Shown piece by piece: positions 1 through 7,392 of a DNA stretch of 45,809 nucleotides. How positions within the stretch are numbered: position 1 is the stretch's first letter; each line of letters begins with the position of its first letter. The notes under the pieces were generated by a model. The model did not search any database. It saw only the letters and a program-made list of their open reading frames with translations, and had not been told where the DNA came from. Source of the DNA: Paenochrobactrum gallinarii (GTDB lineage: Bacteria > Pseudomonadota > Alphaproteobacteria > Rhizobiales > Rhizobiaceae); the NCBI RefSeq assembly GCF_014205685.1, contig NZ_JACIIU010000016.1:1-45809 (forward strand). The letters run 5' to 3'. The translations under genes and the position numbers were made by a program.

Positions 1-95
1 GCAATAAAAATGGCTCTAGAAAAACGGGCCGCTTAAGGCCAATAGTATAACCTAAGACTCTACTGAAAAATGGAGGAGCATTGGGGCCCAGGTCA
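1..95 (-). mobile_element. Terminal 95 bp of an insertion sequence (IS3-like tip), left copy
   Basis: These 95 bases are the exact reverse complement of 45715-45809. Read on the minus strand from base 95, the segment starts TGACCTGGGCCCC, and TG...CA tips of this kind are usual for IS3-family elements. Immediately inside, at base 96, an open AraC-type reading frame begins abruptly, so base 95/96 is the insertion junction. No transposase is visible because the element runs out of the window. The family assignment rests only on the tip sequence. Confidence 0.8.
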
Positions 96-290
96 GACGC
101 GAAACAGGGATGAGTTTTAAGGCGTGGTGTATGCAAGCCTGTCAGCAATCGGCCATACCACGCCTTCCCAGCGGTGAGCCGGTTACCAATGTGGCGCTGG
201 ATTTAGGCTATGAAATCCGGCAGCTTTTCACTGATGTTCAAACGCACTTTAGGCAGCTCGCCACTCGCATATCCGGGACTTCGAAACGTT
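96..290 (+). pseudogene. AraC-family regulator, C-terminal helix-turn-helix fragment, frameshifted
   Basis: Reading from base 95/96 the frame gives RRETGMSFKAW, then LPSGEPVTNVALDLGYE. This is the typical second helix-turn-helix half of an AraC/XylS DNA-binding domain. Near base 215 the homology moves to another frame, which reads FSLMFKRTLGSSPLAYPG, the usual end of this domain. A frameshift therefore splits the motif. The N-terminal sensor domain and first helix-turn-helix are missing, because the insertion sequence ends exactly where the homology begins. The regulated target is unknown. It is a dead gene fragment, with good confidence on family and low on anything else. Confidence 0.8.
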
Positions 291-330
291 AAGAAAATTG
301 GCGCAAAACACTTAAAACATGCCAAAAAAA

Positions 331-1095
331 CTATCGAAAAAGTACTTTCTCAATTTCTTTTATTCTGTCATCGCGGCGGGTTAATCCCTTGCCTTTGCGA
401 TTAAGTAAACGCTTGCGTTTCTTTTTCTCACGGCTTGCCTGCAAATGCTCAACGTAAATCACGCTCTCTGGCTCGTTATTGATTTTATCAAACACCCAAC
501 AATAAGAAACAGGCAGTCTTTGCAGCCGGTAGCGCGGGCTTTTGCTCTGTTGATCGTCAGCAATAACTTTTTGTAAAACCCGTTGATCCCACTCTTCCGG
601 ATTGTCACGGCAAGCCTGATCCCAAACGCTCAATAAATCTTTTGCTGCCGGTGTATCGCCAATGAACAATGTTCCGCTTAAGAGATTACCCTCAGGCTCG
701 AAATACACCGCAAGATCACAATCTTGCTCCAGCAAAAATGGCCAAGGGTTTCGATGAAAAACAGCATCGACATCCACATAAAGCAAAGGCCCTTGATGTT
801 TTTCACGCATTTTAACCAATACTGAAGGCTTCATTCCGGCATTGCGTACCCAGGATTGCTGATTTTCAATTTCTGACAAATCATATCGCAAATTGAGTAA
901 GTCCAACGAACGCTGGAGCCGGTTTTTCTCCAACTCATAAATACTATCTTTTGTATAAAACCCAACGACTGTTCCCTGGATGGCTTCATGACCAATCCGG
1001 TTCGTTACCAGTTCTTCAAAACTTGGAAAGTCGCGAATAATCTTTTTATGTTCCGGCGACCACGCCATTAATCTCTTTTGAAGCCACTTAAGCAA
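331..1095 (-). CDS. Glycosyltransferase-like protein with DxD motif (nucleotide-diphospho-sugar transferase type)
   Basis: A 254-residue soluble protein with no signal peptide or membrane segment. Residues 104-118 read LLYVDVDAVFHRNPW. The DVD at 108-110 is a metal and nucleotide-sugar binding DxD motif, and the surrounding pattern matches nucleotide-diphospho-sugar transferase family proteins (PF03407-like). The stretch around GNLLSGTLFIGDT resembles the acceptor-side segment of that fold. The C terminus is very basic (EKKKRKRLLNRKGKGLTRRDD), which could bind membrane or nucleic acid, or simply be a tail. It stands alone: no surface-polysaccharide genes are nearby, and both neighbours are broken. 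It probably transfers a sugar to an envelope or polysaccharide acceptor, but donor and acceptor are not evident. Confidence 0.6.
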   Translation of the reverse strand: MLKWLQKRLMAWSPEHKKIIRDFPSFEELVTNRIGHEAIQGTVVGFYTKDSIYELEKNRLQRSLDLLNLRYDLSEIENQQSWVRNAGMKPSVLVKMREKHQGPLLYVDVDAVFHRNPWPFLLEQDCDLAVYFEPEGNLLSGTLFIGDTPAAKDLLSVWDQACRDNPEEWDQRVLQKVIADDQQSKSPRYRLQRLPVSYCWVFDKINNEPESVIYVEHLQASREKKKRKRLLNRKGKGLTRRDDRIKEIEKVLFR

Positions 1096-1279
1096 AAAGG
1101 TTAGTTCCTTTTGACAACAGAAAAGCAGAACTTATAGCACTAAAGCTTTTAAATAACAGAAACATGATAGGTATGAGACCCTTACAAACACTTGTCTAAT
1201 AAATCAATCTCGAATAAATTCTCCTCGTTTCAAGCAATATGCTAACCGGTTCCGAAAAAACGGTTTTCTTAAACCTTAT

Positions 1280-1579
1280 CCACCCCATGAAAAAGTTCCT
1301 ATGCCTTGCGTTCTCCGTCTAGGATTTCTTGCTATTGCACTCTCACTTTCATGCCCAGATTTTGCACAGAACACGCAGATTTTCACGGCGAATGACAACA
1401 GCTAAACATTTCAGCGCCCAGAGAATTTTTCCCTGCCATATGGTTGCAGATGGTACTGGTGATATCACAGGCGTGATCGCTCCATCGTTGGTAAAAGGCG
1501 ATGTAAACATCACCTTTTCAGGACCGTGTGACAGCGGTAACATCAATGAAATCAGCGAAAAAACTAACAAGCTTTCATA
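1280..1579 (+). pseudogene. Decayed gene, possibly a small secreted protein; function not recognised
   Basis: An ATG near 1287 opens MKKFLCLAFSV and stops at a TAG. One frame over, the sequence continues LGFLAIALSLSCPDFAQNTQ, so together they look like a signal peptide broken by a frameshift. Downstream, another frame stays open with MVADGTGDITGVIAPSLVKG up to the TAG at 1578. The pieces do not join without at least two shifts. No family is recognised. The region lies between a lone glycosyltransferase and an IS3 scrap, which fits general decay. It may also be chance open sequence. Confidence 0.3.
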
Positions 1580-1653
1580 GATGAGCTCACCCGGGCAATA
1601 GCGGTTCTGCCGTCAATCAAATTCCAATCTGCAAAGATGGCAACGATGGCAAC

Positions 1654-1718
1654 GATGCTTGGGCAGCCTGCTTCAAAACAAAGGCAATTTGTTCGTCTGA
1701 AAACTTAACCGCGTTCAT
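1654..1718 (-). mobile_element. IS3-family orfA remnant (N-terminal ~20 codons)
   Basis: On the minus strand an ATG at 1718 preceded by GGAGAA opens MNAVKFSDEQIAFVLKQA. This is the characteristic start of the IS3-family OrfA helix-turn-helix protein. After about 20 codons the similarity stops and a short run with repeated GGCAACGAT units follows. A second, longer orfA scrap at 16941 shares FVLKQA, so both may derive from related elements. It is non-functional. Confidence 0.6.
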
Positions 1719-1983
1719 GAAATTCTCCTTCTCCTATAAACAAGAATAAAAATGGAAAATTCCAGCTGAAAATGATCCGATTTTAAGGAAGCACGTCGGC
1801 AAGTTGATTTGGCTAACTATGAGATTGACGAATGCAATACCATTACGGCTCATTATGCCAGTTAAAAAACACGTTTATGATTTCCCATGTCTTACTTCTA
1901 TTATTGTTATCAATTAATACGAATGTCGCAAAAATTCATTTCAGCATCAACTTGAACTGAATTTTGATTTTCTAAAAAACTTT

Positions 1984-2032
1984 AATGACAACGTTATCAT
2001 TTAGTGATAGCGCTAATGATAACGTTGTCATT
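1984..2032. promoter_or_regulatory. Twin LacI-type operators upstream of the amino-acid importer operon
   Basis: Two 18-bp sites, AATGACAACGTTATCATT (1984-2001) and AATGATAACGTTGTCATT (2015-2032), are exact reverse complements of each other. Each is itself a near-palindrome centred on AACGTT. The centres are 31 bp apart, about three helical turns, so two repressor dimers would sit on the same face of the DNA. A weaker AGCGCT-centred palindrome (2008-2013) lies between them. A central CG in an A/T-flanked palindrome is typical of LacI/GalR operators. The obvious candidate regulator is the LacI-family gene at 6268-7347, the last gene of the same cluster. Binding is inferred. Confidence 0.75.
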
Positions 2033-2045
2033 TGGGAGGGCAGAT

Positions 2046-2198
2046 ATGTTGATGATGGTCAGAAAGAGGTTTCTTCGTAAAAAACTCGATGAGGATCAAT
2101 ACACTTCATGCAGCAGTATTTACTTGGCTCAGGATATAAATACTCAGTCAATCAGTCATACCGCCTACGTATTTCAATTTCAAAGTAGCGAAATATGA
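2046..2198 (+). CDS. Small 50-codon leader ORF overlapping the first permease gene
   Basis: The ATG at 2046 has an excellent ribosome binding site, GGAGGG, five bases upstream. The frame encodes a 50-residue basic-start peptide (MLMMVRKRFLRKKLDEDQ...) ending in TGA at 2196-2198, and the permease start ATG at 2195 overlaps that stop as ATGA. The permease has no convincing site of its own (only AAAGTAGCGAA), so its translation may depend on reading this ORF. No homology is recognised. It could be a regulatory leader, a coupling device, or the stump of a gene once located here. It lies directly downstream of the twin operators. Confidence 0.45.
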   Translation: MLMMVRKRFLRKKLDEDQYTSCSSIYLAQDINTQSISHTAYVFQFQSSEI

Positions 2199-2863
2199 GC
2201 GCCATGAATTTTCGACCTATTTGGCGCTATTGGGATGCATTGATCTCAGGCGTTTACACAACCCTCACGCTTGCACTTATTTCTGCAGCGATCGGCATAA
2301 TTATCGGCATATACGGCGCATATTTAATACGAGGCGGTTCTCGTCCGGTTCGTGTGTTCTTGCAGTCCTATATAGAAATTATTCGCAACACTCCCATTCT
2401 GATTCAGATATTTATCATCTTCTTCGGGTTGCCGGTATTGGGTATCAAGCTTGATCCTATAATCGCGGCGTCAGTCGCATTGAGTTTATATTTTGGTGCC
2501 TATTCGATTGAAATTATTCGTTCAGGAATTGACTCCATTCCCGCCAGTCAAACCGAAGCGGGCATGTGTATAGGGCTCACGCATTTCCAAGTCATGCGTT
2601 ATGTTATTTTACCTCCTGCCTTACGTAATATTTATCCGTCCATTACCAGCCAGTTCATTTTGCTACTGTTAGGCACCTCAATTGCTTCGCAAATCTCCGT
2701 TGATGAGCTCTTCCACGTGGCAGGCATTGTCGATAGCCGCACCTATCGTAGCTTTGAAGTCTACGCCTTAATCTGCGCGATTTATCTCGCCCTCTCACTG
2801 TCTTTCAAACTTTTATTCGCGGTGCTTGGGCATTTGATGTTCCGCTGGCCAGTGCGTCGTTAG
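2195..2863 (+). CDS. Polar amino-acid ABC transporter permease (HisM/GlnP type)
   Basis: A 222-residue inner-membrane permease of the His/Glu/Gln/Arg family. A first membrane segment lies near residues 15-40, followed by the RGGSRPVRVFLQSYIEIIRNTPILIQIF region typical of the family. The cytoplasmic coupling loop, SGIDSIPASQTEAGMCIGLT, carries the EAG pattern that docks to the ATPase. About five membrane spans are expected. It pairs with the second permease nine bases downstream to form the heterodimeric channel for the ATPase at 3509 and the binding protein at 4277. The start overlaps the stop of the upstream leader ORF. Substrate class (polar amino acid or derivative) is secure; the exact ligand is not. 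Confidence 0.88.
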   Translation: MSAMNFRPIWRYWDALISGVYTTLTLALISAAIGIIIGIYGAYLIRGGSRPVRVFLQSYIEIIRNTPILIQIFIIFFGLPVLGIKLDPIIAASVALSLYFGAYSIEIIRSGIDSIPASQTEAGMCIGLTHFQVMRYVILPPALRNIYPSITSQFILLLLGTSIASQISVDELFHVAGIVDSRTYRSFEVYALICAIYLALSLSFKLLFAVLGHLMFRWPVRR

Positions 2864-2871
2864 GAAAGTAA

Positions 2872-3522
2872 ATGCGTAGTTTTAATATACTCGACTTATT
2901 GGCTCTTCTTACCGCGTTGCAATGGACTGTTGCGTTAGTCATTCTGGCGCTGGCATTTGGTACTCCCTTGGCACTAGGGCTTGCACTATTGCGCACAGGT
3001 AAAACAAAAGTGCTCCGCATCTTGTCCTCATCCTTCATTCAAGTCATTCAAGGTATTCCCCTCTTAGGGTTGCTGATGTTTTTTTACTTCGGCATCCCAG
3101 TTTTTCTGGGCTATGACATACCGGCTATGGTCGCGGTGGGCGTTGCTTATGCAATTTATACAGCCGCTTTTCTTGGTGATATCTGGCGCGGCGGCATTCA
3201 GGCCATCAAACATGCGCAATGGGAAGCGGCCGCATGCCTCGGAATTAGTAAATGGCATCAGTTTCGATATGTCATTGCACCGCAAGCCTTTCGCATCGCG
3301 CTGCCTGCAACTGTAGGCTTTCTCGTTCAACTGGTGAAAAATACATCGCTGGCCTCAATTGTAGGTTTCGTTGAGCTTGCACGTGCAGGCCAAATAGTCA
3401 GTGCAGGCACCTTTCAGCCACTATTGGTCTATTCCATTGTTGCGGTCATTTATTTTGCCGTTTGCTTTCCCCTGACCGCGTGGTCCCGTAAATTAGAGGT
3501 GCAGTATAATGGCGCTCGTTGA
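2872..3522 (+). CDS. Polar amino-acid ABC transporter permease, second subunit (HisQ/GlnP type)
   Basis: A 216-residue inner-membrane permease with about five hydrophobic segments, homologous to its upstream partner. The coupling loop GIQAIKHAQWEAAACLGISKW contains the EAA motif, and VIQGIPLLGLLMFFYFGIP is the family signature before the second half. It starts eight bases after the previous stop. Its own last 14 bases overlap the ATPase gene, so the three transporter parts are tightly co-translated. Two dissimilar permeases plus one ATPase and one soluble binding protein is the standard set for polar amino-acid uptake. Function is confident at family level. Confidence 0.88.
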   Translation: MRSFNILDLLALLTALQWTVALVILALAFGTPLALGLALLRTGKTKVLRILSSSFIQVIQGIPLLGLLMFFYFGIPVFLGYDIPAMVAVGVAYAIYTAAFLGDIWRGGIQAIKHAQWEAAACLGISKWHQFRYVIAPQAFRIALPATVGFLVQLVKNTSLASIVGFVELARAGQIVSAGTFQPLLVYSIVAVIYFAVCFPLTAWSRKLEVQYNGAR

Positions 3523-4237
3523 GATAAAAAATCTTCGTAAAAATTTTGGTGCGCTTGAAGTTTTAAAAGGTGTATCGCTCGATATTAATAAGGGTGAAAT
3601 CGTCACGATTATCGGTAAAAGCGGTTCAGGTAAAAGTACACTTCTACGCTGTATCAATGCGCTTGAAACCATCAATGAAGGCGAAATACGCATCGGTGGT
3701 AAACGCATGGCAACTGACATGCCTGATTTACGCGAAATGCGGCAAAAAGTCGGGATTGTTTTCCAGGCGTTTAACCTCTTTCCGCATATGAACATTGAAC
3801 GAAATGTGACCCTTGCACCGGTTTTAACTGGTAAAATTTCAAAAAAAGAAACCAGAACTCTTGCGCTTGATGTTCTCTCGCGCGTTGGTCTGGCCGATAA
3901 AGTTGACGCCTACCCTGAGCAACTATCAGGCGGGCAGCAGCAACGTGTCGCAATAGCACGCTGTCTCGCTATGAGCCCGCAACTGATGCTTTTTGATGAA
4001 GTGACATCAGCACTTGATCCGGAGTTAGTGGGCGAAGTTTTAAAGGTCATGGAAGATATGGCCCGCCAAGGAATGACCATGGTGTTGGTAACGCACGAAA
4101 TGGGCTTTGCCCGTAATGTCGCAACCAAATTGGTTTTTATGCATCAAGGACGTGTTTGGGAGCAAGGCACCCCCAAAGATCTTTTCGAAAATCCGCAGAC
4201 ACCTGAACTACGCAGTTTTATTGGCGCTGCGGCTTAA
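3509..4237 (+). CDS. Polar amino-acid ABC transporter ATP-binding protein (HisP/GlnQ type)
   Basis: A 242-residue ATPase with all motifs intact: Walker A GKSGSGKSTLLRC (residues ~36-48), Q-loop VFQAFNLFPH, signature LSGGQQQRVAIARCLA, Walker B LMLFDEVTSALDPE and switch histidine in LVTHEMGFARN. The FNLFPHM and TSALDPELVGEVL strings are typical of the amino-acid subfamily. It powers the two upstream permeases from the cytoplasmic face. The start overlaps the second permease by 14 bp. Walker B has Glu-Val-Thr instead of the more common Glu-Pro-Thr, which is usual in this subfamily. The 39-bp gap to the binding-protein gene carries its strong GGGAGGAAG ribosome site. Confidence 0.92.
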   Translation: MALVEIKNLRKNFGALEVLKGVSLDINKGEIVTIIGKSGSGKSTLLRCINALETINEGEIRIGGKRMATDMPDLREMRQKVGIVFQAFNLFPHMNIERNVTLAPVLTGKISKKETRTLALDVLSRVGLADKVDAYPEQLSGGQQQRVAIARCLAMSPQLMLFDEVTSALDPELVGEVLKVMEDMARQGMTMVLVTHEMGFARNVATKLVFMHQGRVWEQGTPKDLFENPQTPELRSFIGAAA

Positions 4238-4276
4238 TGTGTAAGTCACACACTAATAACCCTTGGGAGGAAGAAC

Positions 4277-5065
4277 ATGAAACTATTTCGTAATTTGACA
4301 GTAGCAACTGCTTTGGTGGCCGGATTATTTGCATCCGGTTCCGCTCTGGCAGATAAACTTGAAGATATTACATCCAGCGGTAAAATCCGCGTTGGTGTGC
4401 TGCTAGATGCAGCACCATGGGGTTTCAAAGGTGCCGATGGCAAAGATACAGGTCTGGATATCGATCTCGCACGACTTTTGGCGAATGATATTAATGCAGA
4501 GCTAGAACTTGTTCCATTAACCGGACAGAGCCGTATTCCAAGCCTTTTAGCCGATAAAATTGACGTCATGATTGCAGCTTTAGGCGCAACGCCGGAACGC
4601 GCCCAACAGGTCATGTTCTCACAACCCTATGCTGCCGTCAGTCTTGGTGTTTATGGCGCTAAAGGTACTCCACGCGTGCAAGATGCCGCTGATCTGGCAG
4701 GAAAACAGGTAGCAGTCGCAAAAGGCTCAACACTTGATATCTGGCTGACTGATAACGCACCGGATGTGAAAGTGGTACGTTTTGAAGATACCCCAACCGC
4801 TATTGCAGCCTATCTGGCCGGTCAAGTAGAAATGTTTGCAGAAAACAGCGCCATTTCTGTGAAAGTCGGTGAAGACAATCCCGACAAAGCAACTGACTTA
4901 GTATTTCTGATCCGCCAGTCGCCTGCGCATATCGCAGTAAAACAAGGCGAACAAAATCTGCTTAACTGGATCAATACATTTGTCTTTTTCAATCGCCTGA
5001 ACGGCAAACTTGGTGATCTGCAACAAACATATTTTAAAGAGAAACAAGAGCTGCCAAACATGTAA
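4277..5065 (+). CDS. Periplasmic amino-acid binding protein of the ABC importer
   Basis: A 262-residue family 3 solute-binding protein. Residues 1-25 form a cleavable signal peptide ending GSALA-DK. The mature part begins with LEDITSSGKIRVGVLLDAAPWGFKGADGKDTGLDIDLARLLA, the classic opening of this fold. The middle contains SRIPSLLADKIDVMIAALGATPERAQQVMFSQPY, which forms the ligand pocket in relatives. It has no lipobox, so it should be free in the periplasm. A GGGAGG ribosome site precedes the ATG. The gene is followed by a strong terminator-like hairpin, which separates it from the deacylase. The ligand is probably an amino acid or an N-acyl derivative, inferred only from the neighbouring deacylase. 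Confidence 0.88.
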   Translation: MKLFRNLTVATALVAGLFASGSALADKLEDITSSGKIRVGVLLDAAPWGFKGADGKDTGLDIDLARLLANDINAELELVPLTGQSRIPSLLADKIDVMIAALGATPERAQQVMFSQPYAAVSLGVYGAKGTPRVQDAADLAGKQVAVAKGSTLDIWLTDNAPDVKVVRFEDTPTAIAAYLAGQVEMFAENSAISVKVGEDNPDKATDLVFLIRQSPAHIAVKQGEQNLLNWINTFVFFNRLNGKLGDLQQTYFKEKQELPNM

Positions 5066-5092
5066 TCATCTGTTTCACACTTTAATATAGCT

Positions 5093-5126
5093 TTTCATCC
5101 GGCGTATAACCGTCGGATGAAATTTT
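5093..5126 (+). terminator. Intrinsic terminator or attenuator between binding-protein and deacylase genes
   Basis: TTTCATCCG (5093-5101) pairs perfectly with CGGATGAAA (5114-5122) around a 12-base loop, followed by TTTT. It sits inside a run of same-strand genes, so partial termination would raise binding-protein mRNA relative to the deacylase. Confidence 0.75.
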
Positions 5127-5175
5127 GAGCATCTTCATAAATTACGGGGGCGCCCTCCCCATATCAGGTAAACAA

Positions 5176-6180
5176 ATGCACACAGGCTTATACCATTCCA
5201 TTGATTTCAGCCGAGACGGTAAGATCATTGATTATTTAGGGATGCCTTATTCCGTTGATCGTTCACCTTATTATCATGTCAGAACACCTGTTTGCCGTAT
5301 TAAGAATGGCAGCGGACCACGCGTTCTTTTAATGGCTGGTAATCACGGAGATGAATATGAAGGGGAAATCTGCCTTTCACGCCTGATACGCTTGGTTGAA
5401 CCCGAAGATATCAAGGGCGAACTGACGATTTTACCTTTTAGCAATCTGCCGGCCGTTATGGCGGGACGTCGTCGTTCACCATTCGATAACGGCAATTTAA
5501 ACAGATCATTCCCTGGCAATCCTGCAGGTCAGCCGACTGAGCGGCTTGCACATTTTCTGGAGCACGACCTGTTTCCGCAGCATGATATCATCTTCGACCT
5601 CCATTCGGGGGGGACATCGATGGCGCATCTCATTACCGGTTTGATCGAAGAGAGTGATGATCCAGTACGCTCTGAACGTGCCATTGAATTATTAAAAGCA
5701 ATGGGTCTGCCCCATGCATTCATCGCTCGAAATGGTATTGATGCTCCCACATCAATGGCAGCAGCTGCAAGAGCAGGCGCAATTGGAATAAGCGGCGAAT
5801 TTGGCGGCGGCGGCACAGTTACAACTCAGACCATGCAAATGACCGCTTTAGCGATTAACAAATTGCTGCTGAAAACTGGCTTAACCGATAAAGAATTTTT
5901 GCCGACACAGAGACAGGCCGTAACAACCCAATTATTACGTCTTAATTCACATGAGCAAGCGGTTTATGCAACGCGACGTGGCTGGTTTGAACCAGCAGTG
6001 AATTTAGGTGACCATGTGCAAAAAGGTGATGTAGCCGGCTGGTATCATGACTTTCAACGTGTTGGCGAAGCAGAAGAAATATTACATTTTTCTGCATCAG
6101 GCATTGTCATTTCTCACCGTTTACATACAGACAGTGAAGCAGGTGACTGCCTTATCCAAGTGGCGGCCATTATAGAATGA
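5176..6180 (+). CDS. M14-type zinc deacylase (succinylglutamate desuccinylase / aspartoacylase family; DoeB-like)
   Basis: A 334-residue cytoplasmic amide hydrolase. Zinc ligands are visible: His57 and Glu60 in AGNHGDE, and His143 in DLHSGG. NLNRSFPG (108-115) holds the substrate-binding Arg, and the later GISGEFGGGG carries the likely catalytic Glu. Relatives include aspartoacylase and the ectoine-pathway DoeB, which removes acetyl from N-alpha-acetyl-diaminobutyrate. The start at 5176 is preferred over a TTG at 5125 because the latter falls on the tail of the terminator. The C-terminal region (ARRGWFEPAVNLGDHVQKGDVAGWYHD) is the usual lipoyl-like beta domain. Linked to an amino-acid importer, it probably deacylates the imported compound. 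No ectoine hydrolase is present, so the ectoine role itself is unsupported. Confidence 0.82.
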   Translation: MHTGLYHSIDFSRDGKIIDYLGMPYSVDRSPYYHVRTPVCRIKNGSGPRVLLMAGNHGDEYEGEICLSRLIRLVEPEDIKGELTILPFSNLPAVMAGRRRSPFDNGNLNRSFPGNPAGQPTERLAHFLEHDLFPQHDIIFDLHSGGTSMAHLITGLIEESDDPVRSERAIELLKAMGLPHAFIARNGIDAPTSMAAAARAGAIGISGEFGGGGTVTTQTMQMTALAINKLLLKTGLTDKEFLPTQRQAVTTQLLRLNSHEQAVYATRRGWFEPAVNLGDHVQKGDVAGWYHDFQRVGEAEEILHFSASGIVISHRLHTDSEAGDCLIQVAAIIE

Positions 6181-6188
6181 GGAAATGA

Positions 6189-6216
6189 GCCAACCGGTTG
6201 CCAACAATCGGTTGGC
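6189..6216. terminator. Hairpin after the deacylase gene
   Basis: GCCAACCG (6189-6196) pairs with CGGTTGGC (6209-6216) around a 12-base loop. No good T-run follows on the plus strand (ATCTATAAT). It may slow or end transcription before the LacI gene. A second small palindrome, GCTTTTA-TTT-TAAAAGC, lies at 6237-6253 just before the LacI start. Confidence 0.45.
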
Positions 6217-6267
6217 ATCTATAATACAGATAAAAGGCTTTTATTTTAAAAGCATTACCGGAGCCTT

Positions 6268-7347
6268 ATGATGAGCCTGTCGCCGGAAAATGAGTTTGAA
6301 CCCACATTTGATAATGTTTTGCGGATGGGCGGAAATACTCAAAATAATGAGACCGAAAAACCACCAGTATTTATTGAAGATGTAGCTCGTTTGGCAGGGG
6401 TCTCCCCTATTACCGTATCACGTGCGATCCGAACGCCGTCAAAGGTGAGCGTTGAGAAACAAAACCGCATCCGTGAAGCTATCGAGGCAACTGGATATAA
6501 GCCAGATTCGATAGCCAGAGCATTACGATCCGGACGCACGAACATCGTGCTGGGTTTTATCTCCAATATGTTCAGCCAGCAATTTGCCAAAGCGGTCAGA
6601 GGATGCTCGCTAATTTTGGAAGAATCCGGCTATCAGTTCTTGATAGGCGAAACCACATACTCATATAAAAAAGAATCTGCCATCATTTCTGATCTGCAAC
6701 AGCTAAAACCAGCCGCCGTGTTTTTTACAGGCGTTATTGAGCTCGAAGAAAATCGGGAGCAATTACGCAAGCTAAAAATTCCTATTATGGAAACATGGGC
6801 TTACCCGCGTGATCCCATTGATCTATTGGTCGGGATTTCCAATACTGATGGTGGAAAGCTGGCTGCCCGACACTTAGCTAATAAGGGTTACAAAGAAGTC
6901 GCATTCATCGGTCGTGGTGGCGGGCGAGGTGCCTTACGCTATCAAGGTTTCGCTGATGAATGTGAGCGTTCCGGCATATCCATTGTTAAAAAAATACATT
7001 GTAAGGAAGTCATTGATATTAATGACGGCCGTAAGGTTTTTCACGAATTATATGCTGACGGCAATATGATTAAAGCTGTCTTTTGTGCCAATGAACTACT
7101 TGCAACAGGCGTCTATTTAGCTGCACGTGATGCTGGTTTACGCATTCCCCAAGACCTGGCAATTATCGGCTTTGGCGATAATGACTTAGCAAGTTCCTTA
7201 CAGCCAGGCATCACCACAATCCGTTTTGACAGTGAAGCACTGGGGCAGCACGCGGGGCGGATGATATTAGCAAGCCTGCGTGGTGAAAAATTAAATCAAA
7301 AAACGCGCTATATGCCTCTTTCTGTCATCGAACGCGGCAGCACATGA
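6268..7347 (+). CDS. LacI/GalR-family transcriptional regulator
   Basis: A 359-residue repressor-type protein. An unusual ~33-residue N-terminal extension precedes the helix-turn-helix (residues ~34-60, IEDVARLAGVSPITVSRAIRTPSKVS) and the hinge (PDSIARALRSGRTNIVLG). The rest is a periplasmic-binding-protein-like sensor with PAAVFFTGV, KEVAFIGRGGGRGALRYQGF and AIIGFGDNDLASSLQPGITTIRFD, all family landmarks. A GGAG site precedes the ATG. It ends the plus-strand amino-acid cluster, and the cluster promoter holds two strong LacI-type palindromes (1984-2032), so it most likely represses its own cluster until an inducer binds. The sensor resembles the GntR gluconate-repressor group, but the effector is not identifiable. 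Confidence 0.88.
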   Translation: MMSLSPENEFEPTFDNVLRMGGNTQNNETEKPPVFIEDVARLAGVSPITVSRAIRTPSKVSVEKQNRIREAIEATGYKPDSIARALRSGRTNIVLGFISNMFSQQFAKAVRGCSLILEESGYQFLIGETTYSYKKESAIISDLQQLKPAAVFFTGVIELEENREQLRKLKIPIMETWAYPRDPIDLLVGISNTDGGKLAARHLANKGYKEVAFIGRGGGRGALRYQGFADECERSGISIVKKIHCKEVIDINDGRKVFHELYADGNMIKAVFCANELLATGVYLAARDAGLRIPQDLAIIGFGDNDLASSLQPGITTIRFDSEALGQHAGRMILASLRGEKLNQKTRYMPLSVIERGST

Positions 7348-7353
7348 TAGTTG

Positions 7354-7383
7354 ATATAAGGCCGGAGCGAACCAGCCTTATAT
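7354..7383. terminator. Bidirectional terminator between convergent LacI and RidA genes
   Basis: ATATAAGGC (7354-7362) and GCCTTATAT (7375-7383) form a perfect 9-bp stem with a 12-base loop between two converging transcription units. A/T-rich flanks occur on both sides. Confidence 0.7.
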
Positions 7384-7392
7384 ATGTGTTAT

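Noticed and set aside
1329..1580. 83-codon open frame as an intact gene
   Set aside because: It lacks a good ribosome site, begins inside a better signal-peptide-like start in another frame, and is overlapped by an equally open antisense frame. Treated as decayed sequence.
2004..2045. Upstream GTG start for the leader ORF
   Set aside because: It falls inside the twin operator region and has no ribosome site; the ATG at 2046 has GGAGGG.
5125..5175. Longer TTG start for the deacylase
   Set aside because: It lies on the tail of a strong terminator and adds residues with no homology; ATG at 5176 fits better.
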